Position numbers and translations under genes: made by a program
Shown here: in pieces, positions 30,827 through 41,449 of the stretch
Layout of the letters: every line of letters begins with the position of its first letter
Position numbering within the stretch: the first letter of the stretch is position 1
Assembly (NCBI GenBank): GCA_964019425.1
Contig: OZ025799.1
Span: 744,001 to 808,000 of the forward strand
Reading direction: 5' to 3'
Source of the DNA: Flectonema sp. DT1601
Lineage: Eukaryota; Euglenozoa; Diplonemea; Diplonemida; Diplonemidae
Length of the DNA: 64,000 nt
The notes under the pieces: model-generated
The model's database searches: none
Told to the model about the DNA's origin: nothing
The model's input: the letters and a program-made list of their open reading frames with translations, nothing else

Positions 30827-32119
30827 ACTTTTGAAGTATAAATTAAATAAAGAATGTGTGTTTCCAAGAAATAAAGGATACTTTGTTAGTCAGAAGAAAA
30901 GTGAGAAAGCAATCAGTTTTTCGGTGTAAATATGTCGGGTTTTTTTGTTTTCTCTTCTTTCAAACTTTAGTAAGGTTTTTTTTCTTTCTTTTTTTTTTTA
31001 AATTTAAATCCCGGGTAGAAAACACATGCTAGTATACTTCTTTTGCTTTTCTGTGTCCGCTGGAATTTAACCATTATCCGAGAAAACTGTTAGTCTTTAA
31101 AAGTGTAAGCCGGATACAAGTTGACTCCTGTCGTGTTCTTGTGGGTAGTCAGAAAACAACAATAACTATTTAAATTATTAAGGCACTACTCCACTCACGT
31201 CAGGAGCATTTCTTGTCCCAACCCTGACATACATTGGAAACATTGCTGTTTATTGTTCCCCTGGTTTACTCACCACTCTTCCCTTTTTTTTTTAAAAGGA
31301 AAATAATTCAACCGGAAAAAAAAATGATTTAACGGAATGCGTGGAGGAGGGGAACACCTGAAAGTTCATCCGTCGAGCGCACTGAGGATAGATAAGTTCA
31401 GAATCTTTGCAAAAAGAAACCACCACTCAGGTGTTGATATCACTTCTATGCAAAGATCCCACGTGTTCTGAGGAGTGAACTATATGATACTAAGATAGAG
31501 AATGAGAAGTTAGTGAACAAAAAGAAAGGCAACAAAAGAATATTTCATGTTTTAAATACAAGTATGTGGTAGTCGCTGCAAACAGGACAGCAGAACTACA
31601 AGTCTATGGTAGTTTGCATCATAACAGGGTCGCATACAAAGACCCTTCCTGTGTAGGAGGGTTCCTCTTCATTATATTTGGTAGCCGTATGCAAAAGGTA
31701 CATCAAGCACCTTAAAGTACTGAAAAGTTGTAAATAGTTAAAAAAAGAGGAGAAAAAGAAAATTGTAGTCGGTATGAAAAACAAAATAAAATAATAACCA
31801 CCTGACCATTCATAGGATAGCCAGTTATCCTTGTCACAGACTCAAGAATGAAAAATATAAAAAAATAATAATAATAATAAAAAGCTGTTATGATTCTTCC
31901 ATTTCACACTGAGCATGCATTACTTCAACGACGGGAACGACATAGCTTAAGGTCACTTGAAAACGACAACTCAGGGGGTGAAACTTTGACAATGTAAAAA
32001 CAGTAACAACTTTAGGTATTATTAAAAAACAAAATTAATATCAAGTTCTCAGGGGAATAAAGTAGGAAATAGAACGACTACATTCCTAACTAAGAAACTA
32101 AAAGGAAAAATATTTCAAC

Positions 32120-32151
<32 letters not shown>

Positions 32152-32345
32152 GAGCCGTCCAATTGTAGTTCCTCTTGACTTTGATGAAGGTTGATAAGGG
32201 GTAAGAATGACATAATAACCACTATCCACATCGAAAAATTCGTATTGCAAAAAGCCTTCTTCCTTTTTTTTTTTTTACCAGCTGGATGAGATACCATAAA
32301 TGTACTCAGTTTTGGAGAAGTTAGAATATGAATTCAAAAAAGAAA

Positions 32346-32371
32346 TATAAATAATAATAATAATAATAATA
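32346..32371. repeat. (ATA)n microsatellite
   Basis: Eight or so tandem trinucleotide units. A shorter copy of the same type lies at 31865-31880. Confidence 0.85.
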
Positions 32372-32977
32372 ACCACGGTATCTCAAAACTTATTTTGGAT
32401 TGTTTTCTGTTCTATAATTTCAGCATAAGAGAGTACCTCAATACTACCAAATACTAATCATTAAAAAAAATAAAATAAAATAAAAAAAATAAGAGGTATT
32501 TAGAACGTATGTCTTCTTTTTACTTTTAAAAAGAGAAACCGAATACCCCAAACAAGACTACCTATTAAGGTTAAGTGTCGAAGCCAAAAAGAGTAAAAAT
32601 AAAATAATGTCATGCTGTTTCACTCACCGGAGCTGTAAGAATCGAAGCAATATATATTGGACATCAGTGACAATGTACATTATTCTTTTAGAACCGAGAC
32701 TTTAGAGCAGAAGGGAGAGACCAACAAGCTTAACAATATTATTTTAAATAAGAAATATGGAATGAAGAAACTAATAAACATGGAGCATCGTACGAGCCCA
32801 GTTGAATGAAGAGATGGATTTTCTTGAGTGTATCAGGAGAGCAATAAAATGATATTCTCAAAAGACTAACTTCGAAAAACACAACCCGTACTATTTCTAA
32901 TAAAAAAACAAAACAAAACAAAATAAAAAATACCGCACCGAAAAAAATGATTGATGTGTACGAGAGGAATGACAATA

Positions 32978-34924
32978 CTACTCTACAAGAGATGCTCCAA
33001 AAGGATGAGACGAATACGAGTCGTCAGATATTCCTTGGGATGATGAAGAAGACTTAGCTGGAGAGGCATTTTGATATCGTGATAGCCAATCATGTGAGTT
33101 GGTTACAAATACCTTCGTATTCGTGGAGTGAGTCACATGTTGTATTTCACAATCAGTTGATAATCTCCTCACACCATTCTGCAAGAATCCATTTGGTGGG
33201 ATCGGTAAAGTTATCAGAGAATCTGAAATGCTACTTTTACGTCTTCCCTGAAGCAAATTACCCAACGAGTTGAGACTTCGCAAGATGGGGAGCTTACTTT
33301 TCTTCGTGGCAAAGGAGCTTGCCCTCGCTCGAAGTGTTTCAGGGGAAGAGTTCCTTCTTGGTATTATTAGTTCTTTATTATTATCATCAGTTGTGATTCC
33401 TTTCATAGATTTGAGATAGTTGCCATTGGGTTTGACTTCTAATTGGGGAGCAGTAATTGTATTCCTGTTAGGTTGTGTACTCAGACAGCGGAAACTCTTA
33501 GCAGACAACAAGTTTGCAATACCTCCGTCGTAATGATTTACTACAGTCTTCCGACAGCTTTCTTCAACCATAAAGAATGCCTTCTCATATTCATTACGGA
33601 GATGCTCAACTGTCTGATCACTAATTTGCTTGGCATTGAAGAGCCAGCAACGGTAAGTAAAACTGTTCATAAGTTTTATTCGTGTTTCTCTTTCCTCTGC
33701 GATAATATTTCTATTTTTGAACAGACACCGAGTGATTATTGATCTCTTCTCCATCGCAACACATATAAGCTGCCTCTCCTTTGCCTGCTGTCTTTGCAGA
33801 CACTTGAAAGCTTTGGCAGAGCAAACACGTTGATTGGACGACAGGAGTTTAGTGAGTGCGTTTCTATGTGTACTTTCTTGTTCTGCTATCGACGAGATGC
33901 TATTATCAGAAGATAATTGAATGTGATTAAGTTGTTCAATTCGTGTGATGTAAGTTCTTGCTGTACACTCATCGTGACTCAGGCAGGCCAACGCGACGTC
34001 TCCTAACAATTCTGACGGTCGTCTTGACTTCCTCGGACTCGCTGAAATAATCTCAATACGCTCTTCGCATATAACAGGAAGAGACATCGATCCTTTTATA
34101 GTTGTTGAACGAACTTTGAATCTATGAACACCTGGTTGTAATGATATTCCTTGAAATACAGCTAAGCCACTCTTTGTAAAGATATCTTTAATATGATATT
34201 CAGAGATTCCAGTCTTTTGAATTAATGAAATACAGATGGTAGGATGATGTTTTACAAGTCTTCCTTCAAAGTCTACAACTTCACAACTAATACGAATGTC
34301 ACTACCGAATGATAACACTTTCGGGAAGTCTGATGAAAAGATAACAGCAGCGGGGTACATAGGTTTAGCGACAATACGAATTGCCTTACTCACGTACCTC
34401 ATATGACCACATGTAATCTTTAAGTTGTAAACGCCTGGACAAATTGAAACTATTAAACCAGAGATAGTAACAGTTCCTTTAGTCCAGTCAGCTTCCGTAG
34501 CAGATGAGATAAAACTGACGTTGGACTCTTTTACTGTTGGTCTCCACCACAGTGAGAGTGTTGACAACTGCGGAGTTATATTTCTGAAAAGAGGAACCTC
34601 AAACGATACGACAGCGTTAAAAACTGATCCTTGCTCTGCGTGATCTTCACAAAGACTATGAGAAAGTTGTATCTGAGGATCGCAATGTATCAAATCAAAC
34701 ACCATCGTCCACTTACAGGTATTGTTATCAATTGATGTGACTTGGAGTTCTACTTCACCATAAGTCTCTATTGGGTATGATAACTGAATGACATCACTAT
34801 TAATAGAATATATCACATCCCACTCACTGTAATCCCTCAGAGATATCATTATAATTTCAACAGGAATATCACATCTTATTACACACGGCATGCCGCAATG
34901 CAGCTTCTCAACAACGACTTCCAT
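32978..34924 (-). CDS. Large orphan protein, beta-rich N-terminal half and helical/basic C-terminal half
   Basis: 648 residues if started at the ATG at 34924, where a good acceptor-like site (ATCACTTTTATCAG) ends 14 nt upstream. The frame continues upstream from a TTG through hydrophobic residues that look like a signal peptide (LFIFTSSLLSVAS). If transcripts begin at the acceptor these are not translated. Residues ~1-310 have Cys pairs and alternating strands like tandem immunoglobulin- or filamin-type beta sandwiches (for example GVYNLKITCGHMR and GVHRFKVRSTTIKG). Residues ~320-500 are helical with regularly placed Cys and Arg. The last 150 are Ser-rich, basic and probably disordered. I recognise no family. 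Confidence 0.65.
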   Translation of the reverse strand: MEVVVEKLHCGMPCVIRCDIPVEIIMISLRDYSEWDVIYSINSDVIQLSYPIETYGEVELQVTSIDNNTCKWTMVFDLIHCDPQIQLSHSLCEDHAEQGSVFNAVVSFEVPLFRNITPQLSTLSLWWRPTVKESNVSFISSATEADWTKGTVTISGLIVSICPGVYNLKITCGHMRYVSKAIRIVAKPMYPAAVIFSSDFPKVLSFGSDIRISCEVVDFEGRLVKHHPTICISLIQKTGISEYHIKDIFTKSGLAVFQGISLQPGVHRFKVRSTTIKGSMSLPVICEERIEIISASPRKSRRPSELLGDVALACLSHDECTARTYITRIEQLNHIQLSSDNSISSIAEQESTHRNALTKLLSSNQRVCSAKAFKCLQRQQAKERQLICVAMEKRSIITRCLFKNRNIIAEERETRIKLMNSFTYRCWLFNAKQISDQTVEHLRNEYEKAFFMVEESCRKTVVNHYDGGIANLLSAKSFRCLSTQPNRNTITAPQLEVKPNGNYLKSMKGITTDDNNKELIIPRRNSSPETLRARASSFATKKSKLPILRSLNSLGNLLQGRRKSSISDSLITLPIPPNGFLQNGVRRLSTDCEIQHVTHSTNTKVFVTNSHDWLSRYQNASPAKSSSSSQGISDDSYSSHPFGASLVE

Positions 34925-35407
34925 CGTTGTGGAAGCCACTGATAAAAGTGATGACGTGAATATAAATAAAGAACACAAGTGGTAAACGTGGTATTAAAAG
35001 GTTTGATTTTTTTCCCTCTTGCTGTAGAAAAAATAGTTTTATAACAACACAAAAAAAAGAATTTTTTAAAAAAAACAATAATAACAAGAGTAAATCAGCC
35101 GACATCTTCATGGAAGTCACTGCCTACAATCTGAACGGAAGGACAGATCATTTCCGCCAGGCTAGTGTAGCAAATAAAACAGAACAGGCACGCAAAGCCT
35201 ACAGAATTCAAAAAAAAAAAAAAAAAAAAAAATTGCAGTATTTTTTTTTCTATTTTTGGTACCCATTCACAACAACGAATAGAAGCAATAGTTTTATTAC
35301 AGCATTCAAAGGTAAGGCTAACAATAAAGAAAAGTAACACAAGTCAGTGAGTCTATTGAGCAAGCGGTTAGGGATTGAAGCTTTACTTTTTCTATTCCTA
35401 TTTGTAA
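34925..35407. other. Spacer
   Basis: 483 nt. It holds the leader of the orphan gene, a run of ~22 A at 35210-35231 and T tracts. A minus-strand open frame over this part begins with a run of Leu but has no motif and is not called. Confidence 0.5.
34939..34951 (-). promoter_or_regulatory. Candidate trans-splice acceptor that decides the start of the orphan gene
   Basis: Sense ATCACTTTTATCAG, 14 nt before the ATG at 34924. If used, it removes the upstream signal-peptide-like codons from the mRNA. Confidence 0.4.
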
Positions 35408-36736
35408 TCACGAGAGATCAATTTCATCGACGTCACTTATATCGTCGGATTCTGTAACGGAAGAGCTGCTTTCATCATCTAAATTATTAGTAACTTCGAT
35501 ATCTATTTGAACAACACTTCCAGAAGTAGTTGTTGTCGTGTATGATTTGCCATCAATATCACAGTCAGCTAGTGTTAGAAATCTCAGAGAAACAGAACTC
35601 TCTAACGCTTCATCGATAACCATCAGCCCATCATTTCCAATTCGATTTCCAGAAAGATCTAACTTTAGTAGTTTACAGTTCGGTTCTGCTATAAATTGAG
35701 CTACATCAATACAACCAGTATGTCCAATTTCATTTTGACTAACGTCGAGGCATCTAACTGAGTTGTTGCTTTCCATTAGTGAAGCAAGAATAACACAAAG
35801 ACCATCACTTCCTATTAGATTATTTGATAAGTATAAAGCAGTTACTCCACAGGCATTTCTTAGTACTCGGGATAGCTCAACAGACCCTGGAACGTTTAAA
35901 TGATTATCCTGAAGACATAATGTTCTAAGACCCGATGTTGTTAATGCTTCATCCGAAACGTTTTTCATATTATGAATTCCATTAGCTCCAATCCCTAAGT
36001 GTGATAAGTGTTCTGATAAAGGAAGACAGTTAAACAACTTTGCTGCTCCAGCATCACAAAGTCTATTGTGATTAACTTCTAATCTTCTTAATGAAGATAA
36101 TCCTCTCATAACTTCAGTTAGGAAAGTAGCTCCTTCTTCACCAATACAATTACCATCAAGAGTTAGTATTGTTAAGTTTCCTCCATTCACTACTCCTTGA
36201 CTTAGTGTTAAGCAGGCTATGTTATCAATCCAAAGGTCTGATAAAGAAAGAATTCGAAGTGTTTTTGAACGTCCGACCTCACCAATTGCCTCGAATGTAG
36301 TGACTTCTGCTTTAGTGCAGCCATCAAGTTTTAAGATGTCTAATTCGATGTCTTCGTTTTCTGACAGTGATGTTAATATCGTTGAGAGACCTGTGCAAGG
36401 GATTCGAGCTCCTGAAAAATCAATTGTCTCAACATAATCAAGTGTTCCGTTATCTATCCAATCTCGTACAACAGTACACGCTTCTTCATCAAGTACAGCG
36501 TCACAGAATGTAATGTCAGTGACATTCTCTAATTCTGTTTCATCCATTGCGATGATCTGTTCTGGATAGCATCCATCAGCGTCAAGTTCTCTTCCTTCAT
36601 TTAATACTTCTGGTTCAATAGCTTTCTTCTTTTGTTTCGATACAACTTGAACTTTCTCCATTGATTTTAATTGTTTTTCCATCATTTCTTCAATTGATCC
36701 TCGCTGGTGTCTCACAGGGTCAACATGTGTATCCAT
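35408..36736 (-). CDS. Leucine-rich repeat protein (ribonuclease-inhibitor type)
   Basis: 442 residues from ATG at 36736. The N-terminal ~75 residues are charged and helical. Residues ~75-400 hold about ten LRRs of 26-30 residues of the RNI/NLRC3-like class, seen in LTILTLDGNCIGEEGATFL, LRRLEVNHNRLCDAGAAKL, VTALYLSNNLIGSDGL, VRCLDVSQNEIGHTG and LLKLDLSGNRIGNDGL. The C-terminal ~45 residues are acidic and Ser-rich. There is no NACHT, kinase or F-box domain. RNI-type LRRs are protein-binding horseshoes, and many protist ones are axonemal or regulatory, but no partner can be named. The upstream region has an ATCAG 28 nt before the ATG, followed by a G-rich leader. Confidence 0.85.
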   Translation of the reverse strand: MDTHVDPVRHQRGSIEEMMEKQLKSMEKVQVVSKQKKKAIEPEVLNEGRELDADGCYPEQIIAMDETELENVTDITFCDAVLDEEACTVVRDWIDNGTLDYVETIDFSGARIPCTGLSTILTSLSENEDIELDILKLDGCTKAEVTTFEAIGEVGRSKTLRILSLSDLWIDNIACLTLSQGVVNGGNLTILTLDGNCIGEEGATFLTEVMRGLSSLRRLEVNHNRLCDAGAAKLFNCLPLSEHLSHLGIGANGIHNMKNVSDEALTTSGLRTLCLQDNHLNVPGSVELSRVLRNACGVTALYLSNNLIGSDGLCVILASLMESNNSVRCLDVSQNEIGHTGCIDVAQFIAEPNCKLLKLDLSGNRIGNDGLMVIDEALESSVSLRFLTLADCDIDGKSYTTTTTSGSVVQIDIEVTNNLDDESSSSVTESDDISDVDEIDLS

Positions 36737-39259
36737 TTTGTTGTATTCCCCCCCTTTCCCTTACCTGATTGATAATGTTAGAAAGTGAAGTCGAAGTAAT
36801 CAACAAAAGGGAAAAAAACGATTAGCCTGTGAGAGGATATAATGAGCTAGTTGAAATATAACTATAACTAATTCTATCCTTTTGTCATTCAAACAGCTTC
36901 TGTCGCTAAGATCTCTTCCTATCTCCATAGTAACATAGCAACGATGAACTGCTGTTGGAGGACACAAAGCAGACATATCGAGCATCGCATTAGATATGAG
37001 AGATTCAGACAAGAGAGATAAAAAAAACGTCTGCTTTCCCCCTTGGAGTATAGACAAGATGGCAAAAATAAAAATGGGACAAAAAGCTGCCCCAAGAAGA
37101 ACAGTAGTGTTAGCTGCTTGTCAAATTTAGCAACGCGAGAAGACTAACCCAACGAAGCAATGATTCTAGGATCAGGGGCAAAGCTTGAGTTAAAAGGTGT
37201 CCCACTGCGCTATCCTTGGCAAAGCAGAACAAACACAACGAAAAAGAAAAAATAATAAATAAAAAGGCAATGTGAGGGAGAAAAGCTTTTTTTTTTTTTT
37301 TTTTTTTTTTGGCTTGATTGAATTTGAAAAATGAGGAAGAAAAAACAAATGAAAAATCCTTCTCGTACGTGTAAGCCAACAATAAAACAATCGCACAAGT
37401 CATTTTGATGGCACTGCTTGAACAAGAAGCCCGAGAAATGTTACCCACAACAGGAGTAGAACAAAGCGAAACGAACTCGTTTTGTAAATACACCTCCCCT
37501 ACTGGAATTACATTTCTGTGATAAAATCTAAAGGTTTTTTTTGGTTTTCAAAAAAAAAAAAAAAAACGGAATAAAAGTAACCACGAAACGTCAGCATGGG
37601 CAGCAGACAGCCTCGCAGAACAGGTACGAATGGAACTGTAAGGTTTTAAGTTTTTAGACAATAAAAATTATTCTGCATGTGCTTCCTGCACGGTCCCCTC
37701 AAACGCGATAGATAGACAGAGAGATGATGACCATAATATTTTGTGTAATGTGCATCACTGATATACAGCAGTATCGGTAAGATTATTTGACTGTGGGCTA
37801 GAGAGGTAAGACGAGCTGTCAACTTTTACCCTTCTTAAAAAATAAAAAGAAGGGAGAATAAATAATCGAAAAAAAACGGTTGCACAGACGAATGATGGGT
37901 GAATAGAAATACAAAAATAAATAAATTTTAAATAAAGAAAAAAAAGAGACAATCGTTTCGTTCGTGTAGGTGATAAGGAAAAAAAAACAATTTTTAAGTA
38001 CTCTCATACGCGTCTTTAAGCAAGCAGACGAGGTACTTGAATACCAGTAGTATGTTGTAAAAGTGTTGGATCAAATAGTTCTTTTTGTGATTCAAGAAGG
38101 GATCAGAGGAATAGTTCTCTTAATTTAATAAAAGATTCCCAAAACAGTCAACCCACGACTTGTCTCTCAGTAAATAGTATCAGAAAGTGATTGACTCTTC
38201 CCATAACTGCAGTATTGCCGTGAGACTCTCACTGGCAACAAAGAGACGTCTCACACAGTGGATGTAGGACACCCCCCACAACAAAATAAATTTACAACAA
38301 GTCTGTAAGAGATAAATAAATAAAAAGAGAAAAGCAATAGTGTCTTCATCGGTGTTGATCGTTAGTATGCCTCACCAATGGAACAAAAAGAATAGCTCTC
38401 TCTTTGACTACACAAATCATCAACCCTTTCCTTCAAAGAGGTTAAAAGAAAGCGTTGATACAATTCCCCTACAGAAAGGGAAATTTTTTTTTTTTTTTTA
38501 AAGAAAAGAATTAGTATTACCTAGCACGTCGGTTTAGCAAAAAAAAAAAAAAAAAAAAAGAAATATTGGCTGCTGCATGTTCCTCCTCGAAATCGTAAAG
38601 AAAACCAATACTTTTAATCCGATTTAGAAAAACGGGGGATTAAAAGGGGTTTTACACAAATTCCGTTTTTTTTTTTTTTTTTTTTCCACACAATGCCCTC
38701 GATAGCCTTCATCATAAGAGGGGAAAAAAAGAATGAAGAAAAAATAGAGAAATCAAGAAGAGTAAAGCGATTAGTATCCCGTGGATCAATACCAATGAGC
38801 AATCGTTATGTTTGCTCAAAGAATACACAGAAATGGATCATCATAGCAGATAATCCATCGGAACTATTTTTGATTTCTCAAATAGTAGTTTAAGAAAGAA
38901 GAGAGGAAGGTAATAACAAAAAAGACACCGCAGTCGAAACCACGAAAAGTAACACAAAACAGATTAAGCAGAATAAAATACCGAACCAAATATTAGCGCA
39001 ACCAAATCAAGTACACCCAGAGCCAGCATTCAACAAACTAGTGTTAATATTACTTACTTAGGGGGTGTTTCTCGTCATTGGTACACGCTCTCGGACAAAA
39101 ATAGAATGAAAGAAAGCATAAAAATCTTTTTTGAAATACATTTTTTTTTTTTTCCCCCTTCTCAAGGCAGATGGAAGCGCCTATTCTATCAAATATATCA
39201 AATAAGTTCCTTTTTTTTTTTTTCTATAAAAGTTCGTTCCAAACTAAAAAAAAATGAAA
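36737..39259. other. 2.5 kb intergenic region
   Basis: AT-rich, with T tracts of ~20-24 nt (37287-37310, 38669-38685) and several A tracts. Open frames of 60-127 codons around 36800-37493 are translations of homopolymers flanked by unrelated sequence. Nothing is supported as a gene. Confidence 0.55.
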
Positions 39260-41449
39260 TTATTTAACATCGTCGAGTTCCCCTACTTCAGAATCTTTAT
39301 AATAAGAATATCCAGTGTCATTAAAACCGTCATCAAATTCATCGTTATAGTCAATGGAGCGTTCCACTATGGATAACTTATCACTCTGTACTGAAGAAGG
39401 TGATAATGCCTCAGAAAGGTCTTCTATAACAGGTCTAGAATTAGGATTGTGAGAACAGCATTGTCCAATTAATTTCCAAAGTGCCATCCTACTCGGATTC
39501 GTTGATGCCACTGTTTGCTGAAATCCAACAGGTGGAGGTGGTTTTGATCCAGTAAGAACCTCGAATAGCAAACAACCAAAACTATAAATATCATTATCAG
39601 GTTTACTTATCTGTTCATCAATGCATTCTGGTGAACACCACGGGACGTATTGTTCTGGAAGTTGAATTCTTGTTTCAAAATAAACACTAACCCCCGGTAG
39701 TAATATCAATTTCATGTCACCAGACTTGGTCGGGAGTATATTGCGTGAACAAACCGCATTATGAGCGATACCTAATTCATGTAAGAACGATAAAGCATTG
39801 ATTATTGGTTTTAATTTATAACAAGTCAATTCTCTGGAACCTGTCTGATGAAAATCAAGTAGAGAACCTTGCATGCAATTTTCTGATACGATGTAAATAT
39901 GATGTGGGGTGATGTCAACGCTGCCGGGCCTGCTATTCGACCAACCCATAACAGAAACGATGCTCTCATGAGAGAGCTTTGTTAGACAAGCAACTTCATC
40001 ATTTAGTTGTGAAATAATAACATGTTCATTATCACTCGCAAAGTGATATGGTATAAGTGTTACTGGTTCTTTTCGGTATCGAATTGCTGAATATATTCCG
40101 CTTTGGATGTTCGGATCAACGGGTTTTTTAGTCCTCAAAAACGGTTCCCAAGGTATCATATGACTGCTTGTATTCCCATCACCCATATAAATTGTTCTCA
40201 TCTCTTCATGAGGTATAAGCGAACATTCGTTTGAGTCAGTTATGGTTGTCTGTGATTTCTGTCTCAACTTCTCTCTCCGATAACTTCTAATTAACAAAAT
40301 CGGTAAACTACAACAACATAATATAACCAAAGACAACACAGCGATGACGACTAATAAAATTCTCTCCGTGTCGCTGTTTGCTTTGTTATTGTTGTTGGGA
40401 ATCTCAGAACCTAAATTGGATCCTACTAAAACTGATTGAACAGTAGTAGTAGTATCGTGACATATTGCAGCCATCCAATTGTTTGATAGTGCGATTACAG
40501 GACCTGGTGTGCTTTCTGGATGACAAATATCAAATGTAGTTACTTTAAATGTTTTTAAATCACACTGCAAAGTAGATATTGACGTACTTAGAATAACGTG
40601 ATCCATAACCACGTCCATGAAAACCATTTCAACTGAGTTTAGTACAGCTGTTCCTAATTCTAATAATTGGCTTTTATTTACTTTAAAAGCTCTAAACCCG
40701 ATTGAAGAAGCACCCGTGACAAGTAACATTCCATTTTTATATAATAAATTTAATTTTCTATCTCTAAGTGTCGTATATGGAATGCTAAATGAGGCGAATA
40801 TCGTATGAGGCGATGCAATGTTGATGACTACGATCATTCCACCATCATCAAAAGCAATGAACCCATCATCTGATACTGCTAGGGCTGTTGCAGGTGCAGA
40901 GCGTGGATTGTATATAATATCCCATCTATTGTTGAATGCTGATATGTGAGAACCTTTGTTGTTTTGTAATTCGTATTGTGACATTTTGATACTCGAGCTA
41001 TCACATGCTATGATGTAGTTTTTATATTTTAAATGGACAATGTTAACGTCTTTGATTCCATTTCCTCCTCTAGTCGCTATTTCATTATTGAGTGACCCAT
41101 TAGACCAATTGCGAACCGATAACGTTTCAGATCGAAGCATTAACACATTAGTGTTTGAGAGGTTTCGTATCCTAAAAGGGGAGTCTAGCCTAGCTTTTAC
41201 TGCAGTCTCTGATATTAATTTTGTGAATATGGTTGGTTTATTTCCCATTGTAGCCCTAACAGCGAATTGATATCCCACCGAATTTTTACACGTTATCGTT
41301 AAATCTGAAGTCTCTTCAAGATAGATGAAAGCATCGCATTCTCTTCCATATTCTCCCAAAAGCATTGGTGATATTGTAGCATGGTCTCTGTCAACAATAA
41401 CCAAGTGAGCCGTAATTAAATTTACCAACAACGCTGTGAGCAACATCAT
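39260..41449 (-). CDS. Receptor-like transmembrane pseudokinase
   Basis: 729 residues from ATG at 41449. A signal peptide (about 1-14) leads to an extracellular part of ~345 residues with repeated four-strand units, propeller-like in feel, with several N-glycosylation sites. One membrane span (363-387) is followed by basic residues. The cytoplasmic part (about 435-682) has a kinase fold of the tyrosine-kinase-like type: KLSHESIVSVMGW, IYIVSENCMQGSLLDF, SFLHELGIAHN, WCSPECI, DIYSFGCLLFEVLTG and SRPVIEDL. The HRD motif reads HNAVCSRN (563-570), DFG is replaced by LPG, and no beta-3 Lys is evident, so catalysis is unlikely. It probably acts as a scaffold or allosteric receptor. The strong acceptor-like site CCCCCCGTTCTCTCAG is 9 nt before the ATG. 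Confidence 0.82.
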   Translation of the reverse strand: MMLLTALLVNLITAHLVIVDRDHATISPMLLGEYGRECDAFIYLEETSDLTITCKNSVGYQFAVRATMGNKPTIFTKLISETAVKARLDSPFRIRNLSNTNVLMLRSETLSVRNWSNGSLNNEIATRGGNGIKDVNIVHLKYKNYIIACDSSSIKMSQYELQNNKGSHISAFNNRWDIIYNPRSAPATALAVSDDGFIAFDDGGMIVVINIASPHTIFASFSIPYTTLRDRKLNLLYKNGMLLVTGASSIGFRAFKVNKSQLLELGTAVLNSVEMVFMDVVMDHVILSTSISTLQCDLKTFKVTTFDICHPESTPGPVIALSNNWMAAICHDTTTTVQSVLVGSNLGSEIPNNNNKANSDTERILLVVIAVLSLVILCCCSLPILLIRSYRREKLRQKSQTTITDSNECSLIPHEEMRTIYMGDGNTSSHMIPWEPFLRTKKPVDPNIQSGIYSAIRYRKEPVTLIPYHFASDNEHVIISQLNDEVACLTKLSHESIVSVMGWSNSRPGSVDITPHHIYIVSENCMQGSLLDFHQTGSRELTCYKLKPIINALSFLHELGIAHNAVCSRNILPTKSGDMKLILLPGVSVYFETRIQLPEQYVPWCSPECIDEQISKPDNDIYSFGCLLFEVLTGSKPPPPVGFQQTVASTNPSRMALWKLIGQCCSHNPNSRPVIEDLSEALSPSSVQSDKLSIVERSIDYNDEFDDGFNDTGYSYYKDSEVGELDDVK

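Larger units (their letters stand above)
30797..32977. other. 2.2 kb intergenic region
   Basis: AT-rich, with a T tract of ~24 nt at 32121-32144 and ATA/TAA microsatellites at 31865-31880 and 32346-32371. Open frames are short and hydrophobic, as expected from T-rich DNA. No gene supported. Confidence 0.55.

Noticed and set aside
36800-37493. Minus-strand open frames of 60-127 codons
   Set aside because: They contain Lys/Phe runs from homopolymers, overlap each other in several frames and carry no motif.
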